DNA of 35,775 bases from a virus (IMGVR_UViG_3300017763_000066:1-35775); one strand, 5' to 3'; counted from the first letter of the stretch, positions 17,621 through 26,615 are shown. Made by a program: numbers and translations. Notes: generated by a model not told the origin, from the letters alone.

Positions 17621-18351
17621 TAACTAGGACTCCACATATTAGGTACACCGTACTCGAAGTTATAATCTTCAAACCTTAGAATACGAGCAAGACGTGCTTG
17701 AGTTAACGCATCTTCTTTGGTGTGTCCTGCTTTGATGAAAGCATCTTCGACACTTGTCCAAGTAGGTACAGTAAGTATTGTTTTCGCTTTAACCTCGCCA
17801 ACTCCTCGTAGTCCTGAGTAGCCATCTGTAGTGTCTCCTGTTAGTGTTTGGAATAAATGATTGTAGTCTGCTTCTTCTTTAGTAATGTTTAGTAACTCAC
17901 CACTTCTCCATAACTTACATGGAATTGTTTTCAAGTCTTTGTCTTCAGATACAATAACTTTTTCACCTTCAATGAAACGGTCACCTGAAGTTGCCATGAT
18001 TCCTAATACATCATCAGCTTCTAAACCATGCCACTCTTCAGTATCATAGTTTTCTTCTATCCATTCCTTTAAGGCTTTGTAACAAACAGGTTTACGTTTA
18101 TCTTTACGGTTAGCTTTGTAAGTATCTAAGATGTCTTTCCTAAAGTTATCCTTGCCTGTGAAACAAAACACCAACTCATCTGCTGCTGTCTTCTCCATTA
18201 ATATATCTATGTATTGTAGGATTAACTGTTTGGCTTCCTTGGCATCAGCCCATAAAGACCATACGTCATCACCCCAATTAACTTCCTTCTCTACAGTAGA
18301 AGAGTATTGGTAGATAACAATGTCTCCATCAATTAGCAACGTCCTTTTCAT
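17620..18351 (-). CDS. 5'-3' exonuclease, T7 gp6-like (FEN family)
   Basis: A 243-residue FEN-type exonuclease (T7 gp6 is 300). Metal-binding acidic residues are clear: D8 and D10 in LIDGDIV, then GLEADDVLG (about residues 108-116), VSEDKDL (about 138-144) and TGDTTDGYSGLRGVG (about 171-185), with a helix-hairpin-helix DNA-binding turn. The basic KANRKDKRKP segment after DTYK fits the DNA arch. In T7 gp6 removes RNA primers, degrades host DNA for nucleotide recycling and helps make concatemers. It overlaps the upstream nuclease-like gene by 23 bases and has GGAG 8 bases before the ATG. Confidence 0.93.
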   Translation of the reverse strand: MKRTLLIDGDIVIYQYSSTVEKEVNWGDDVWSLWADAKEAKQLILQYIDILMEKTAADELVFCFTGKDNFRKDILDTYKANRKDKRKPVCYKALKEWIEENYDTEEWHGLEADDVLGIMATSGDRFIEGEKVIVSEDKDLKTIPCKLWRSGELLNITKEEADYNHLFQTLTGDTTDGYSGLRGVGEVKAKTILTVPTWTSVEDAFIKAGHTKEDALTQARLARILRFEDYNFEYGVPNMWSPS

Positions 18352-18859
18352 CCATTTTCTCCTTGAAAAGTTTAAGTGTGTCAGTTGAAAATAATTTAGA
18401 TAAGTTAACTAAGTACATCTTGGATGCCCAGTTATCACCACCCTTAATAACTTTGTGGTAATCTAGTTTCTCTACAATATTTTTAAGCATTGGTGTTGAG
18501 AAAACTAATGTGCAATATACTTCGTCATCAATAGATAAGTTGTGAAACCAATAGTCTGCTTCAGTAACATTTATACCTGAAGGTTTACCATATGATTCAA
18601 ACTCGATTGCGATGTTGCCTGACTTCTGCCAGATATTCTTTTCTGTTTTTACTTCAATCTTTTTTCCTTGAAGCATATCTTTGATTTTATCTTCAAAGAC
18701 TTTTCCATAAGCTAGGTCAATATCAAACTTCTTACGGTTCTTCTTAGTGGGTGTTAGCCCAGTTGCTTCCAACTTTGAACTCTCCGTCAAGTTGGCATCT
18801 GATTCCAAAGTGCTCTCCTGCTCTTTGAATAGATTTAACTGCGATTCTTCCGACTTCAT
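18329..18859 (-). CDS. predicted PD-(D/E)XK-type nuclease overlapping the DNA polymerase gene
   Basis: I place the start at the ATG at 18857-18859 (176 residues, AGGA 6 bases upstream), so the first 116 bases overlap the polymerase C-terminus in another frame. Residues ~1-38, made from the overlap, are S/E-rich and probably disordered. The folded part begins about where the polymerase stops. It shows DLAYGKVFEDKI (E56), then KIEVKTEKNIW with an ExK pair (E69, K71), then GNIAIEFESYGKPSGI and T.ADYWF, the layout of a PD-(D/E)XK nuclease core. A TTG near 18772 could give a shorter form. It differs from endonuclease I, which lies elsewhere. A role in host DNA breakdown, recombination or junction cutting is inference. 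Confidence 0.72.
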   Translation of the reverse strand: MKSEESQLNLFKEQESTLESDANLTESSKLEATGLTPTKKNRKKFDIDLAYGKVFEDKIKDMLQGKKIEVKTEKNIWQKSGNIAIEFESYGKPSGINVTEADYWFHNLSIDDEVYCTLVFSTPMLKNIVEKLDYHKVIKGGDNWASKMYLVNLSKLFSTDTLKLFKEKMDEKDVAN

Positions 18860-20489
18860 CTGAGTATCCTTTCTCAACTTCTACTTGGATTTCGTCATGT
18901 ATCCATGCTACTTGTTGTGCCTGTTTACATAACCCTGTTTCCTTTAGGGCATGGTCAAATTCTATTAACCATTGTTTGCATATCAATGCACCTGCTGATT
19001 GCAGTAGGGTATTGAGTGCTGCATACTCTGCTCTTACTTTGATACGTCTGCCATCAAGCCCAATCAAATATCCTTTTGTTGATGCCTGTTGTACTTTCTG
19101 TATTAAAGTATTGAGAGCAGGAAGTGCCTTCAAGAATCTTGCTTTTAATTTTGCTCCTTCTTTAGCAGAGCCACCGACAATCTGTCCCAGTTTTGCTGCA
19201 CCTCCACCGTATAAGAATCCATAAATAAATGTCTTGGCTTGGTTTCTTGTGGTAAGCCCTGCAGCTTTTTGATTCTCTGTGTGAATGTCCCCATGAACAA
19301 CCTTCTCGGCATAGTCTCCTCCATCATATTTAGCTATGTAATGTGCCAAGCATCTAAGTTCCAAACCAGAAACATCAATGCCTACTAATTCTTTTCCTAA
19401 AGATGGAATGAAAAGTGAACGACACTCCTTACCATACGGTACACCGTTGGCAGGTACTTGGGCTACGTTTGGGTATGCATGGGTTGCACGTCCAGTTATA
19501 GCCCCATTTGTATTTACAGAGCCATGTATGCGTGAGTCTTTCTCTACCTTTAACCATGCTTGGTTACCATCTCCAAGTTGTCCTAACCTTTTAAGTAAGG
19601 TGTAGTATTCAACAAGAAGTTTTGCTTCAGGATAATCTAGGTGTGATAGAACTTCTTCATCCACCTTGGGTTTACCATCATTGGTAAAGTCTTTTGGTAT
19701 CCATCCTCGAATAGTTTGTAAACGATTAGCAACATGGTCACGACTACTAGGGTTAAACTCTATGAGTTTTACTTTATGTGTAGGTACACCTTTCTCGTAC
19801 CCAAACTTTTTTGAATTTACTTTCGGAGTAAAAGGTGTCTTAACTTCCCAATCAGGGAAGACGGTTCTGAGTTTAGTTTCGAGTTCATGTTTTCTGGCTG
19901 ACAGTTCTGCATATAAAGAACCTGCAGCCTGTTTGTCAAAGGCAAATCCATAAGTCTCTTGCCTGTAAATAATTTCAGTAAGTTCATGCTCTAACTCCAA
20001 GGCTTGTTGCGAATAATTTTTTTCACTAATTCTATTCCATAACGTATGAGTAACATTACAATCTTGGATACAATAGTCCCACATCTCCTGACTGAATGTT
20101 TCCCATCCACCATCATAGTCATCTTTATAATCTCCAATCCTATGACCCCATGCTCGTAGACTATGAGAGCCTATAAGTTTGCTAGGGAAGTTTGTTCTTG
20201 TGAAGTCACCTTGCTTTATGTCTGCCCATATTAAACGTGTGCATACAAGTGTATCTCTTACAAGACCTTTAGGGTTAAACGTAGTCAGCTTCTTTAGTAC
20301 AGGTATGTCATACTTAATAACATTGTGTCCTATAATTAACTCAGCATCTTCTAATCGTTTAACCCCTTCTTCCCAATTATCTACATAAGATATAATTTCA
20401 TTTGTATCTATGTCCTTTAATATAAGACAATGGACTTTACTAACTGTATCTAACAGTCCATCTGTTTCTATATCGAATACATATCTCAA
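18744..20489 (-). CDS. family A DNA polymerase, T7 gp5-like, with TTG start
   Basis: A 581-residue polymerase (T7 gp5 is 704). The 3'-5' proofreading exonuclease is intact: D6 and E8 in FDIETDG, D61 in GHNVIKYD, D143 in YCIQDCN. Polymerase motif A is D372 in GIDVSGLELR; motif B is R415, K419 and Y423 in RNQAKTFIYGFLYGGG; motif C is H531-D532-E533 in WIHDEIQVEV. Tyrosine at 423 is the T7-type residue at the sugar-selecting position. The start codon is TTG, overlapping the TGA of the MazG-like gene, with GGAGGA 7-8 bases upstream; no usable ATG is near. The thumb region is short relative to T7, so use of host thioredoxin as processivity factor is uncertain. It copies the genome with the gp4-like primase-helicase. 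Confidence 0.96.
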   Translation of the reverse strand: MRYVFDIETDGLLDTVSKVHCLILKDIDTNEIISYVDNWEEGVKRLEDAELIIGHNVIKYDIPVLKKLTTFNPKGLVRDTLVCTRLIWADIKQGDFTRTNFPSKLIGSHSLRAWGHRIGDYKDDYDGGWETFSQEMWDYCIQDCNVTHTLWNRISEKNYSQQALELEHELTEIIYRQETYGFAFDKQAAGSLYAELSARKHELETKLRTVFPDWEVKTPFTPKVNSKKFGYEKGVPTHKVKLIEFNPSSRDHVANRLQTIRGWIPKDFTNDGKPKVDEEVLSHLDYPEAKLLVEYYTLLKRLGQLGDGNQAWLKVEKDSRIHGSVNTNGAITGRATHAYPNVAQVPANGVPYGKECRSLFIPSLGKELVGIDVSGLELRCLAHYIAKYDGGDYAEKVVHGDIHTENQKAAGLTTRNQAKTFIYGFLYGGGAAKLGQIVGGSAKEGAKLKARFLKALPALNTLIQKVQQASTKGYLIGLDGRRIKVRAEYAALNTLLQSAGALICKQWLIEFDHALKETGLCKQAQQVAWIHDEIQVEVEKGYSDEVGRIAVKSIQRAGEHFGIRCQLDGEFKVGSNWANTH

Positions 20490-20893
20490 ACTAAATCCTC
20501 CATGTTTGGTGGTTTATAATTCTTACCCTTCTGAACCTTACCCCAATCGTTTAGTTGAGGGATGCCATTGACTAACTTACTCATGTTAGATTGGTGTACT
20601 CTGTTGAAGGCTACTTGAACTGGAAGTCCAAAGGTAACTGCAAAGCCTGATACTACATACATCAAATCACATAGTTCTTTAAGAATGTTTTGTTTAGTTT
20701 CTTTGTTTATCTTTCCACTATTCTCTTTAAACTCAAAGATACTTTTCTCTACTTCATCTTGTAGTTCATTTAGTTCTTCTTTGATTAAGTTCATTCTTAG
20801 ATATAAGGCTTTCGGATTGTAAGGTATGTCAATATCTTGACCCATACATTTTTGAAAATCCCTGACGTATGTTTCTCGTAGGTTCTCTGACAT
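20486..20893 (-). CDS. MazG-like nucleotide pyrophosphohydrolase
   Basis: A 135-residue all-alpha NTP pyrophosphohydrolase. The metal-binding pattern is visible: KEELNELQDEVE (about residues 37-48) and KELCDLMYVVSGFAVTFGLPV (about 70-90), matching EExxE plus ExxD. The following VAFNRVHQSNMSKL is the usual substrate-side helix. Such phage enzymes hydrolyse non-canonical or regulatory nucleotides; the exact substrate is unknown. It is coupled to the polymerase gene by a TTGA overlap and has AAGGAAG before the ATG. Confidence 0.87.
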   Translation of the reverse strand: MSENLRETYVRDFQKCMGQDIDIPYNPKALYLRMNLIKEELNELQDEVEKSIFEFKENSGKINKETKQNILKELCDLMYVVSGFAVTFGLPVQVAFNRVHQSNMSKLVNGIPQLNDWGKVQKGKNYKPPNMEDLV

Positions 20894-20939
20894 TTTCTTC
20901 CTTTCATTTCTTCAGCTATTATAAATACATGTCCTAACA

Positions 20940-22607
20940 TTAGAACTCATCCTTCTCTTCATTAAACTCTAGTGTTGTCTCAGTCATTCTTCCTGTGTCT
21001 GGAGAATACTGAACGTGACAGGCAACTCCTGTATCACCACTAAACCTGTTCTTTAATACACGAACAGTAGTTAAGTTAGAGTCATCACCTTGTTGGTTTC
21101 TTTCAAGAGAGATAACCATGTCCGATAGTTGTGCAATAGCATGGCTACCTCTTAGCTGAGACAAAGATGTTTGTGCACCTTCTTCATGTCCTTTGTTTCC
21201 ATCAGGACGTTTGAGGTGTGATACTAATATCAAACCAACACCTGTCTCTTGTACTAAGGTTCTTAACATAGTCATTGCATTGTCTATCAATCGTCTTTCA
21301 TCACCATCCCCAAGACCAGAAACAACAATACTGAGATGGTCAAGAACAATCCAATCACATTCTGTTCCTTGTGATAGAAAACGTACTCGACTGAGGAGGT
21401 TATCAATAGAAGTGCTACCGTAACTATCGTAGAAAAATACCCTACCATTACCGATACAATTATTGTACGCATCAAGTAACTCAGACTCTTCGGTAGGAAC
21501 ATTACCAAGATGTAAAGGTTTGTTAAGGTGTAGCCCCATAAGTCCAAGAGCAGTTCTCTTAACGGTTTCTTCGAGCATAATAAAACCAACACGTTCTCCC
21601 ATTTTGATAAGGTTGTAACCTATCTCTCTGACAAGAGCACTCTTACCTATACCTGAACCTGCAGTTATAGTTGTAAGTTCTGACTTACGTAAGCCATGTG
21701 TCTTCTCATTGAGTCCAACAAAAGGATAGTCAACAGAGACAACTACATCTTCTTTAGATACGTCACCCCATAGGTCTTCTCCACTTACAATACCATCAGG
21801 TCTAAATGTTTTAGCTGACCATATGGCATCTATAAGTTCTTTGATTCTACCTTCGACTAACATATCGTTAGCATCCTTGAGAGGTAGTTGTGCTATCTTA
21901 GCTTTCCCAGGCTTTAGTACAGATGCACAAGCATGAGCAGCCGATTGTCCTGAATCGTCCATGTCAAACATAAAGATGACACTCTCAAACTTCTCTAACC
22001 ATTCGAGAGACTTTTGTACATCTCGCTTCGCACCTTGCGAACCATTCTTTATGGAGACAACTGCCCATTTATTTCCCTGTGCCTGACTAACACTCATGCA
22101 GTCTAGTTCACCTTCGGTAACGACAACCATCTTGCCACCGTCTCTCCACAGGTGTTGACCAAACAAGCCAACATCTTGTGATGAACCAATCCACTTAAAT
22201 GTCTTATCAGAAAACCTCAACTTCTGTGCTACTATCTTATTGTTATACTTGTAGTTCGCTACCTGACATGGCTTACCCATGTGAGTCGTAACTCGGTAGT
22301 CAAATTTAATACAAGTATCTTTATTTATTGCACGTCTGTTGAGGCTTTTGATTTCACCTTCCGAGAATATTGTTTCTTGTTCTTTATTATCTGTTGCGAG
22401 TACTTTGTGGAAACCAAACTTCTCGCTACTAGATTCCGTTGCTTCCATTTCGTTTCCTTTTTCATAATGACCACACCCAAAGCAGTAACCATGTCCATCA
22501 GAGTAACGTGCCAAGTTATCCTTGGAGTCACATTTAGGACATGGTTCGTGCATAATAAAAATTACATCACTCGTTTGAGTACTCGTCATCTGACCTGTAT
22601 TGTGCAT
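20940..22607 (-). CDS. DNA primase-helicase, T7 gp4-like
   Basis: A 555-residue bifunctional enzyme (T7 gp4A is 566). An N-terminal zinc finger has C23, C26, C42 and C45 (CPKC..CFGC). The TOPRIM primase centre has E165 in VTEGELDC and D215/D217 in FMFDMDDSG. The RecA-like helicase has Walker A GSGIGKS (317-323), the catalytic LEE (346-347), Walker B ending D423 in DWIVLDH, and RGSHAIAQLSD. The acidic C-terminus ends in Phe (EEKDEF), which in T7 contacts the polymerase. GGAG lies 7 bases before the ATG. It overlaps the amidase C-terminus by 41 bases in another frame. Confidence 0.96.
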   Translation of the reverse strand: MHNTGQMTSTQTSDVIFIMHEPCPKCDSKDNLARYSDGHGYCFGCGHYEKGNEMEATESSSEKFGFHKVLATDNKEQETIFSEGEIKSLNRRAINKDTCIKFDYRVTTHMGKPCQVANYKYNNKIVAQKLRFSDKTFKWIGSSQDVGLFGQHLWRDGGKMVVVTEGELDCMSVSQAQGNKWAVVSIKNGSQGAKRDVQKSLEWLEKFESVIFMFDMDDSGQSAAHACASVLKPGKAKIAQLPLKDANDMLVEGRIKELIDAIWSAKTFRPDGIVSGEDLWGDVSKEDVVVSVDYPFVGLNEKTHGLRKSELTTITAGSGIGKSALVREIGYNLIKMGERVGFIMLEETVKRTALGLMGLHLNKPLHLGNVPTEESELLDAYNNCIGNGRVFFYDSYGSTSIDNLLSRVRFLSQGTECDWIVLDHLSIVVSGLGDGDERRLIDNAMTMLRTLVQETGVGLILVSHLKRPDGNKGHEEGAQTSLSQLRGSHAIAQLSDMVISLERNQQGDDSNLTTVRVLKNRFSGDTGVACHVQYSPDTGRMTETTLEFNEEKDEF

Positions 22608-23013
22608 ACCATTCTCCTACATTAAATGTTGGACAATCTTTCTTAGATATGTCGTTGTGTCCAATGACCTTTGCGTTAGGGTATCTGTTTGTCAGAGTGT
22701 CAATGACTGCTCCGAAAGATTCCCATTGCTCTTCTGTGAAATTGTTTTCAGATGACTGACCATCTTCAGACAGTCCACCTATTAAGCAGACAGAAACAGA
22801 ACCAGAGTTGTAACCACTTGCGTGTGCTCCTACTTCTTCTATATGTCTACCTTCTTCTATCTCTCCGTTACGTCTAATAACAAAGTGATAACCTATCTTT
22901 AACCAACCACGTTCCCTGTGCCATCTGTCTATATCAGCAGCACTTGTATCCATGCTTGGTTTAGTTGCAGCACAATGCACAACTATAAAGTTAGTCTTAG
23001 TTCTTTTATTCAT
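22567..23013 (-). CDS. N-acetylmuramoyl-L-alanine amidase, T7 lysozyme (gp3.5)-like
   Basis: A 148-residue zinc amidase that cuts peptidoglycan (T7 gp3.5 is 151). Zinc ligands H13 (VVHCAAT), H119 (IGHNDIS) and C127 (KKDCP), and catalytic Y42 (GYHFVI) and K125, all match T7. The N-terminal tail before the first strand is about six residues shorter than in T7, where residues in this area help inhibit phage RNA polymerase, so the regulatory side may differ. It overlaps the primase start by 41 bases and the endonuclease stop by 4. It acts with the holin at 34214-34594 in lysis. Confidence 0.95.
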   Translation of the reverse strand: MNKRTKTNFIVVHCAATKPSMDTSAADIDRWHRERGWLKIGYHFVIRRNGEIEEGRHIEEVGAHASGYNSGSVSVCLIGGLSEDGQSSENNFTEEQWESFGAVIDTLTNRYPNAKVIGHNDISKKDCPTFNVGEWYAQYRSDDEYSNE

Positions 23014-23450
23014 ATTCCTAATACCTTAATTGCCTTCATCCTAGAAGGGGTTTGGTTTTCATTTATCCATTCGCTAGGGATACTTCTATCTGCATAGTCG
23101 AATCCATACTTGATACACCACATTGCATAGGTAGTCTTAGACTTAGTACCTAATCTTTTTTTGGAATTACTAAACACAAATCTAATATCAATCTTAGGGT
23201 GTTGTTCCTTTATGAGTTTATGTTTAGTTCTATCTGAACTAAGGAACTGTCCTTTTGTTTCTACTATGATTCCATTCGGTAATACAAAATCTGGTTTGTA
23301 TCTTGAGGTAGGTTTGTTGTAAGTGACCCAACCTTTAGGTTCATAACTAAACTTGATACCTAATGCGTTGAGTTCACTTGCAACTTTTTCTTCGAGTCCA
23401 CTACGATAACCTTTAGCCCTAGCGATTTTACTAAAAGTCCTCTTGTGCAT
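23010..23450 (-). CDS. endonuclease I (Holliday junction resolvase), T7 gp3-like
   Basis: The ATG at 23448-23450 gives 146 residues (T7: 149) and puts the catalytic set at E20 (YRSGLE), D54 (KPDFVLPNG), E64 and K66 (VETKG), almost the exact T7 numbering (20, 55, 65, 67). The open frame runs 30 codons further upstream inside the SSB gene, but no good ribosome site supports those starts; the chosen start also has only a weak one, so translation may be coupled to the SSB gene, which it overlaps by 20 bases. The enzyme cuts branched DNA and degrades host DNA. Confidence 0.92.
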   Translation of the reverse strand: MHKRTFSKIARAKGYRSGLEEKVASELNALGIKFSYEPKGWVTYNKPTSRYKPDFVLPNGIIVETKGQFLSSDRTKHKLIKEQHPKIDIRFVFSNSKKRLGTKSKTTYAMWCIKYGFDYADRSIPSEWINENQTPSRMKAIKVLGI

Positions 23451-24039
23451 CTGCAGTATCGAACCCACTTTGACTTGCCTCTGACGAGGCTTCATAACCT
23501 TCGGTTGCTTCAAAACCGTAGCTGTTTGCATTACCACCACCCTTTACTAATTCAATTATCTGTACTGCTTTTAGTCTCAGGCTTACACCTGCACCAACAG
23601 CACCGACATAGTAAGGAGCAAGGTCAGCACTAATCTTAATCTTAGAACCACCCCAGATGTCATCTACATCCCTGAGTAAAGTTCCTTTAGCATCAAAAAG
23701 TTTTGGAGAGATACGTACAGTCTTACCATCTTTAGTTTGTATCTGTGCTTTAGACTTAAACTTAAACAAGATGTTACCTGTCTCCTGTTCATCCCCATCT
23801 ACTTCATTGTAGTAAGGTGGGTCTTGTAACTTAATCTTCTTACCTTCAGGTGCTAGGGCTTTTGCTTTTTCCATAGCTTCATCTATCTTCTTGATGAGAG
23901 GTTCAGCTTCACTACTATGTAGCGAAAGGCTAACCTTGTATTCACCTAACGCATTAAACTTTGTGTCAGGATTAATCAACCAAGGATAGATTGCTCTACC
24001 TGCAGGTGTGACTATATTTTCGTATTGTATTTTATTCAT
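23431..24039 (-). CDS. single-stranded DNA-binding protein, T7 gp2.5-like
   Basis: A 202-residue protein (T7 gp2.5 is 232) with an OB-fold-like beta core (INPDTKFNALGEYKVSLSL at about 22-40; ILFKFKSKAQI at about 88-98) and the diagnostic acidic C-terminal tail ending in Phe (DTADAQEDF). In T7 that aromatic tail contacts polymerase and primase-helicase. The YEASSEASQSG linker before it is flexible. AGAGG lies 7 bases before the ATG. It follows RNA polymerase and precedes endonuclease I, as in T7. Confidence 0.92.
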   Translation of the reverse strand: MNKIQYENIVTPAGRAIYPWLINPDTKFNALGEYKVSLSLHSSEAEPLIKKIDEAMEKAKALAPEGKKIKLQDPPYYNEVDGDEQETGNILFKFKSKAQIQTKDGKTVRISPKLFDAKGTLLRDVDDIWGGSKIKISADLAPYYVGAVGAGVSLRLKAVQIIELVKGGGNANSYGFEATEGYEASSEASQSGFDTADAQEDF

Positions 24040-24085
24040 TATTAACCTCTTAATAGTTTCATTGGTCTAAGTGAGTGGGTATTAA

Positions 24086-26491
24086 TTATGCAAAGAAAAA
24101 GGAACTCTCAAGCACGTGGTCTAAAACAAGATTACCTTTAGTTGGTATTGGTTCTATCTCTTTGTGTCTGTGTTCAGGTAGAACTTCTAAAAGATAATTC
24201 CTAAACTCTTCTAGTACATCCATCTGTGAATACATCTCAACAAATGCAGTACGTAATGCACCCCACATTTCTTCAGCATCTGCAGCATGAGTACCATAGC
24301 TATCATGTACCATTGCAAAAGAATGTATGTCTAACTGCTTGGCAACATGAAGAGTAATCATCAGGTGACTAGCATCAATACTATGTACAAAGTTAGGAGA
24401 GATACCATTAGCCTGTCGGTTCTTATCTAACTTACCTGTCTGTGCATACACTCTAGGTTTAAATACTTTGCCAAGTAACTTGGTTTGTATCTGACTAGAC
24501 TTAACTTCTTGGTATGCCTGTAGCACAGGAAGATTACATGGTGTGTCCCACCTGATAGGTAGTCCTTCTGAAGATGCAACCCTTGCTGCTTTTTGTAACC
24601 ATGCCATAGCATCAGTTGCTGCATGAACAACCTCAGATATAGATTGCCATATCAACTTGGACAAGAAGGTTGCTGCTTTAAATACATCCTCACCGAATGG
24701 ATGTGAGATACCTTTGTCACGTTGCTCAACAATATAATCCATTACAAAATCTGTAAAAGAATATTGCTTACCACCATAAGGCAACACCATACATGGACGT
24801 TTGCAACAAGACCTAGATACACCATACTCAATCCACTTCTGTGCTAAATCATCTGGCATTTCTTTTAGCTTATGTGTAACTGTATCAGCTACCTTCTGAT
24901 AGATGTCTTGTGGGTCATCCATTGGTACAAGATTAACTTCTTTACCTGTAGTCTCTGACCTTAACATTGCTGCAAAATGTTGGAGTCCATTACAACTACC
25001 ATCAGCACAGACAGGAAGACTAGACTCAAAGTTCTCAGGGTCAGCAACAAGACCTTCCCATTCTTTACAGAAAGCTAAGAACTGAAAAGGTTTATCAGAT
25101 TCTTTAGCCCACCATAGGTCAGCCAATGGGTCTTTGGCACAGGATAGTATTCTCTCTTGGTTATCTTGCACCCAATCAATACGTTCTTGCAAAGATGATT
25201 TATCATAACCAAACATATTTGCCCCATGTATAGCTAAGTGACAAGCCCCTTGCTCATTTAATTTTTTTGCCTCAGAAAAAAGCAGTAGTCCTTTGGCAAA
25301 GTCTGTGCCCTGTGGGTTCAGATAGTTTGGTACTGCATAGATACGTCCTCTAAAATCTAACTGATACACCATGTAGATAGCCTTCTCATCTTTGAACTTG
25401 TCAGCTATCTGTATTGTCTTCCTTAACAAGAGTCTCTTTGATGCCATACGATTGTTCTCTGTATGTATGATGACTGCATTTCTTTTCCAATTAATCTTAG
25501 CTTGTTTATTGGTAGCAATATCATGTGGCTTGTTAGGAATTTCTGCGTTCTCTGATGGTGGTAAGCTAGGTAAAGCTATGCCACTATCCCATATGTCCTT
25601 CAGTACCTGTAAGACAAACTGATTGACCTTGAACCCTGTCTGTTGCATGGCATTAACTGCTCCATACACCATAGGCATATCGAAGTGCTTGAGTTCTTGT
25701 AGGTAGTTCTTGTTCTCAGTCTTAACAAGAGGTATCTGACGAACATGATGAGTGTGATAACCACCATCCGTAGGTGTAGTCCAATCTTTAGGTGGAACAA
25801 CACAAGGATAAAACTCAGGTCTGAGTATCTCTTGGAAAGCACTAAGGTCTTTGATTATCTTTAGTGTAGTCTCTGATGCCAACAAGAGTTGTCTTCTCTT
25901 GCCACCCTTCATCATACTCTTCAGTTCTAACAGACCTGTATTGACTATAGTTAAATCAAGTAAGGCATTACCCACCAATAGTTTCTCTCTCTGTGTCCAT
26001 GATGACCACTCTTGACCATCTCTTCTTGATGACTCAATTAACTTACGTCTCTTATAAGTATAGCCTGATGACCTCTTGTCTAGGTCTTTCTTGACTACCT
26101 TATACAGACGAGGATTGTTTTCCTCAAAGGTTCTTATCCTTAACTCATCTTCAATAGCCATACCTAAAGCTACTGCAGAACTACTATAGTCTCTCTTCCT
26201 AGTTATCTGTGATAGTGCCACCCTCAAGGTGATGACTGCTATGACTGATGGCTCTAGGTCATTCAACAAGACTGCTGATGTAGCTGACTTACCTGACCTA
26301 CCCTTCATAGAAGATTCTATATGCTCATTGATAGCTTCTTCTACCTTTAAGACTGTCTGTCTCAAGAGGTATTGACCATAGGTAGTTGTAGATTCTTGGG
26401 CTTTCTCTGCTTTTTGTAGGTTATTCTTGTGGAATCTGTGGATTCCTTCTTCTCGCATTTCACGTTCTAACGATACTTGTCGTGTGTCCAT
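24086..26491 (-). CDS. single-subunit phage RNA polymerase, T7 gp1-like
   Basis: An 801-residue polymerase (T7: 883). Catalytic residues are present: D497 in CADGSCNGLQHF, K564 in CKRPCMVLPYGG with Y572, and D730 in MVHDSYGTHAADA. The C-terminus ends FFFA, like the FAFA foot of T7. It transcribes the middle and late phage genes. The region that would form the promoter specificity loop (about residues 667-690, QIQTKLLGKVFKPRVYAQTG) is shorter and has different residues from T7, so the promoter must differ from the T7 consensus. GGAGAG lies about 5-7 bases before the ATG. It sits directly downstream of the attP site, an arrangement that matters for lysogeny. Confidence 0.97.
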   Translation of the reverse strand: MDTRQVSLEREMREEGIHRFHKNNLQKAEKAQESTTTYGQYLLRQTVLKVEEAINEHIESSMKGRSGKSATSAVLLNDLEPSVIAVITLRVALSQITRKRDYSSSAVALGMAIEDELRIRTFEENNPRLYKVVKKDLDKRSSGYTYKRRKLIESSRRDGQEWSSWTQREKLLVGNALLDLTIVNTGLLELKSMMKGGKRRQLLLASETTLKIIKDLSAFQEILRPEFYPCVVPPKDWTTPTDGGYHTHHVRQIPLVKTENKNYLQELKHFDMPMVYGAVNAMQQTGFKVNQFVLQVLKDIWDSGIALPSLPPSENAEIPNKPHDIATNKQAKINWKRNAVIIHTENNRMASKRLLLRKTIQIADKFKDEKAIYMVYQLDFRGRIYAVPNYLNPQGTDFAKGLLLFSEAKKLNEQGACHLAIHGANMFGYDKSSLQERIDWVQDNQERILSCAKDPLADLWWAKESDKPFQFLAFCKEWEGLVADPENFESSLPVCADGSCNGLQHFAAMLRSETTGKEVNLVPMDDPQDIYQKVADTVTHKLKEMPDDLAQKWIEYGVSRSCCKRPCMVLPYGGKQYSFTDFVMDYIVEQRDKGISHPFGEDVFKAATFLSKLIWQSISEVVHAATDAMAWLQKAARVASSEGLPIRWDTPCNLPVLQAYQEVKSSQIQTKLLGKVFKPRVYAQTGKLDKNRQANGISPNFVHSIDASHLMITLHVAKQLDIHSFAMVHDSYGTHAADAEEMWGALRTAFVEMYSQMDVLEEFRNYLLEVLPEHRHKEIEPIPTKGNLVLDHVLESSFFFA

Positions 26492-26615
26492 ACTGAACTC
26501 TCCATAAAAGTTGTCTACTATTGTCTATAAAACCTAACGTAAACAGGATTAAGATGCCCCTGAGAAGTCAGGGGACTTGTTAACTTTATGAAGTATTTGA
26601 ATTACTTAGAAGGTG
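26492..26615 (-). promoter_or_regulatory. leader of RNA polymerase gene with a 7-bp GC-rich hairpin
   Basis: Between the attP core and the RNA polymerase ATG, positions 26557-26574 form a perfect hairpin (CCCCTGA / TCAGGGG, 4-base loop). It is the only GC-rich element in an AT-rich stretch. On the minus strand it is followed by CATCTTAATCC, so there is no true T-tract. It could be a weak terminator of tRNA transcription in the prophage, a processing site, or part of the att region. Confidence 0.5.

Noticed and set aside
19145-19327. A 60-codon minus-strand frame inside the DNA polymerase gene
   Set aside because: It overlaps polymerase motif B coding sequence and has no ribosome site or family likeness.
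21287-21592. A 101-codon hydrophobic frame inside the primase-helicase gene
   Set aside because: It is an out-of-frame shadow across the helicase Walker motifs with no ribosome site.
23451-23540. An N-terminal extension of endonuclease I
   Set aside because: It would overlap the SSB C-terminus by about 110 bases without a good ribosome site, and the shorter form places E20 in the T7 register.
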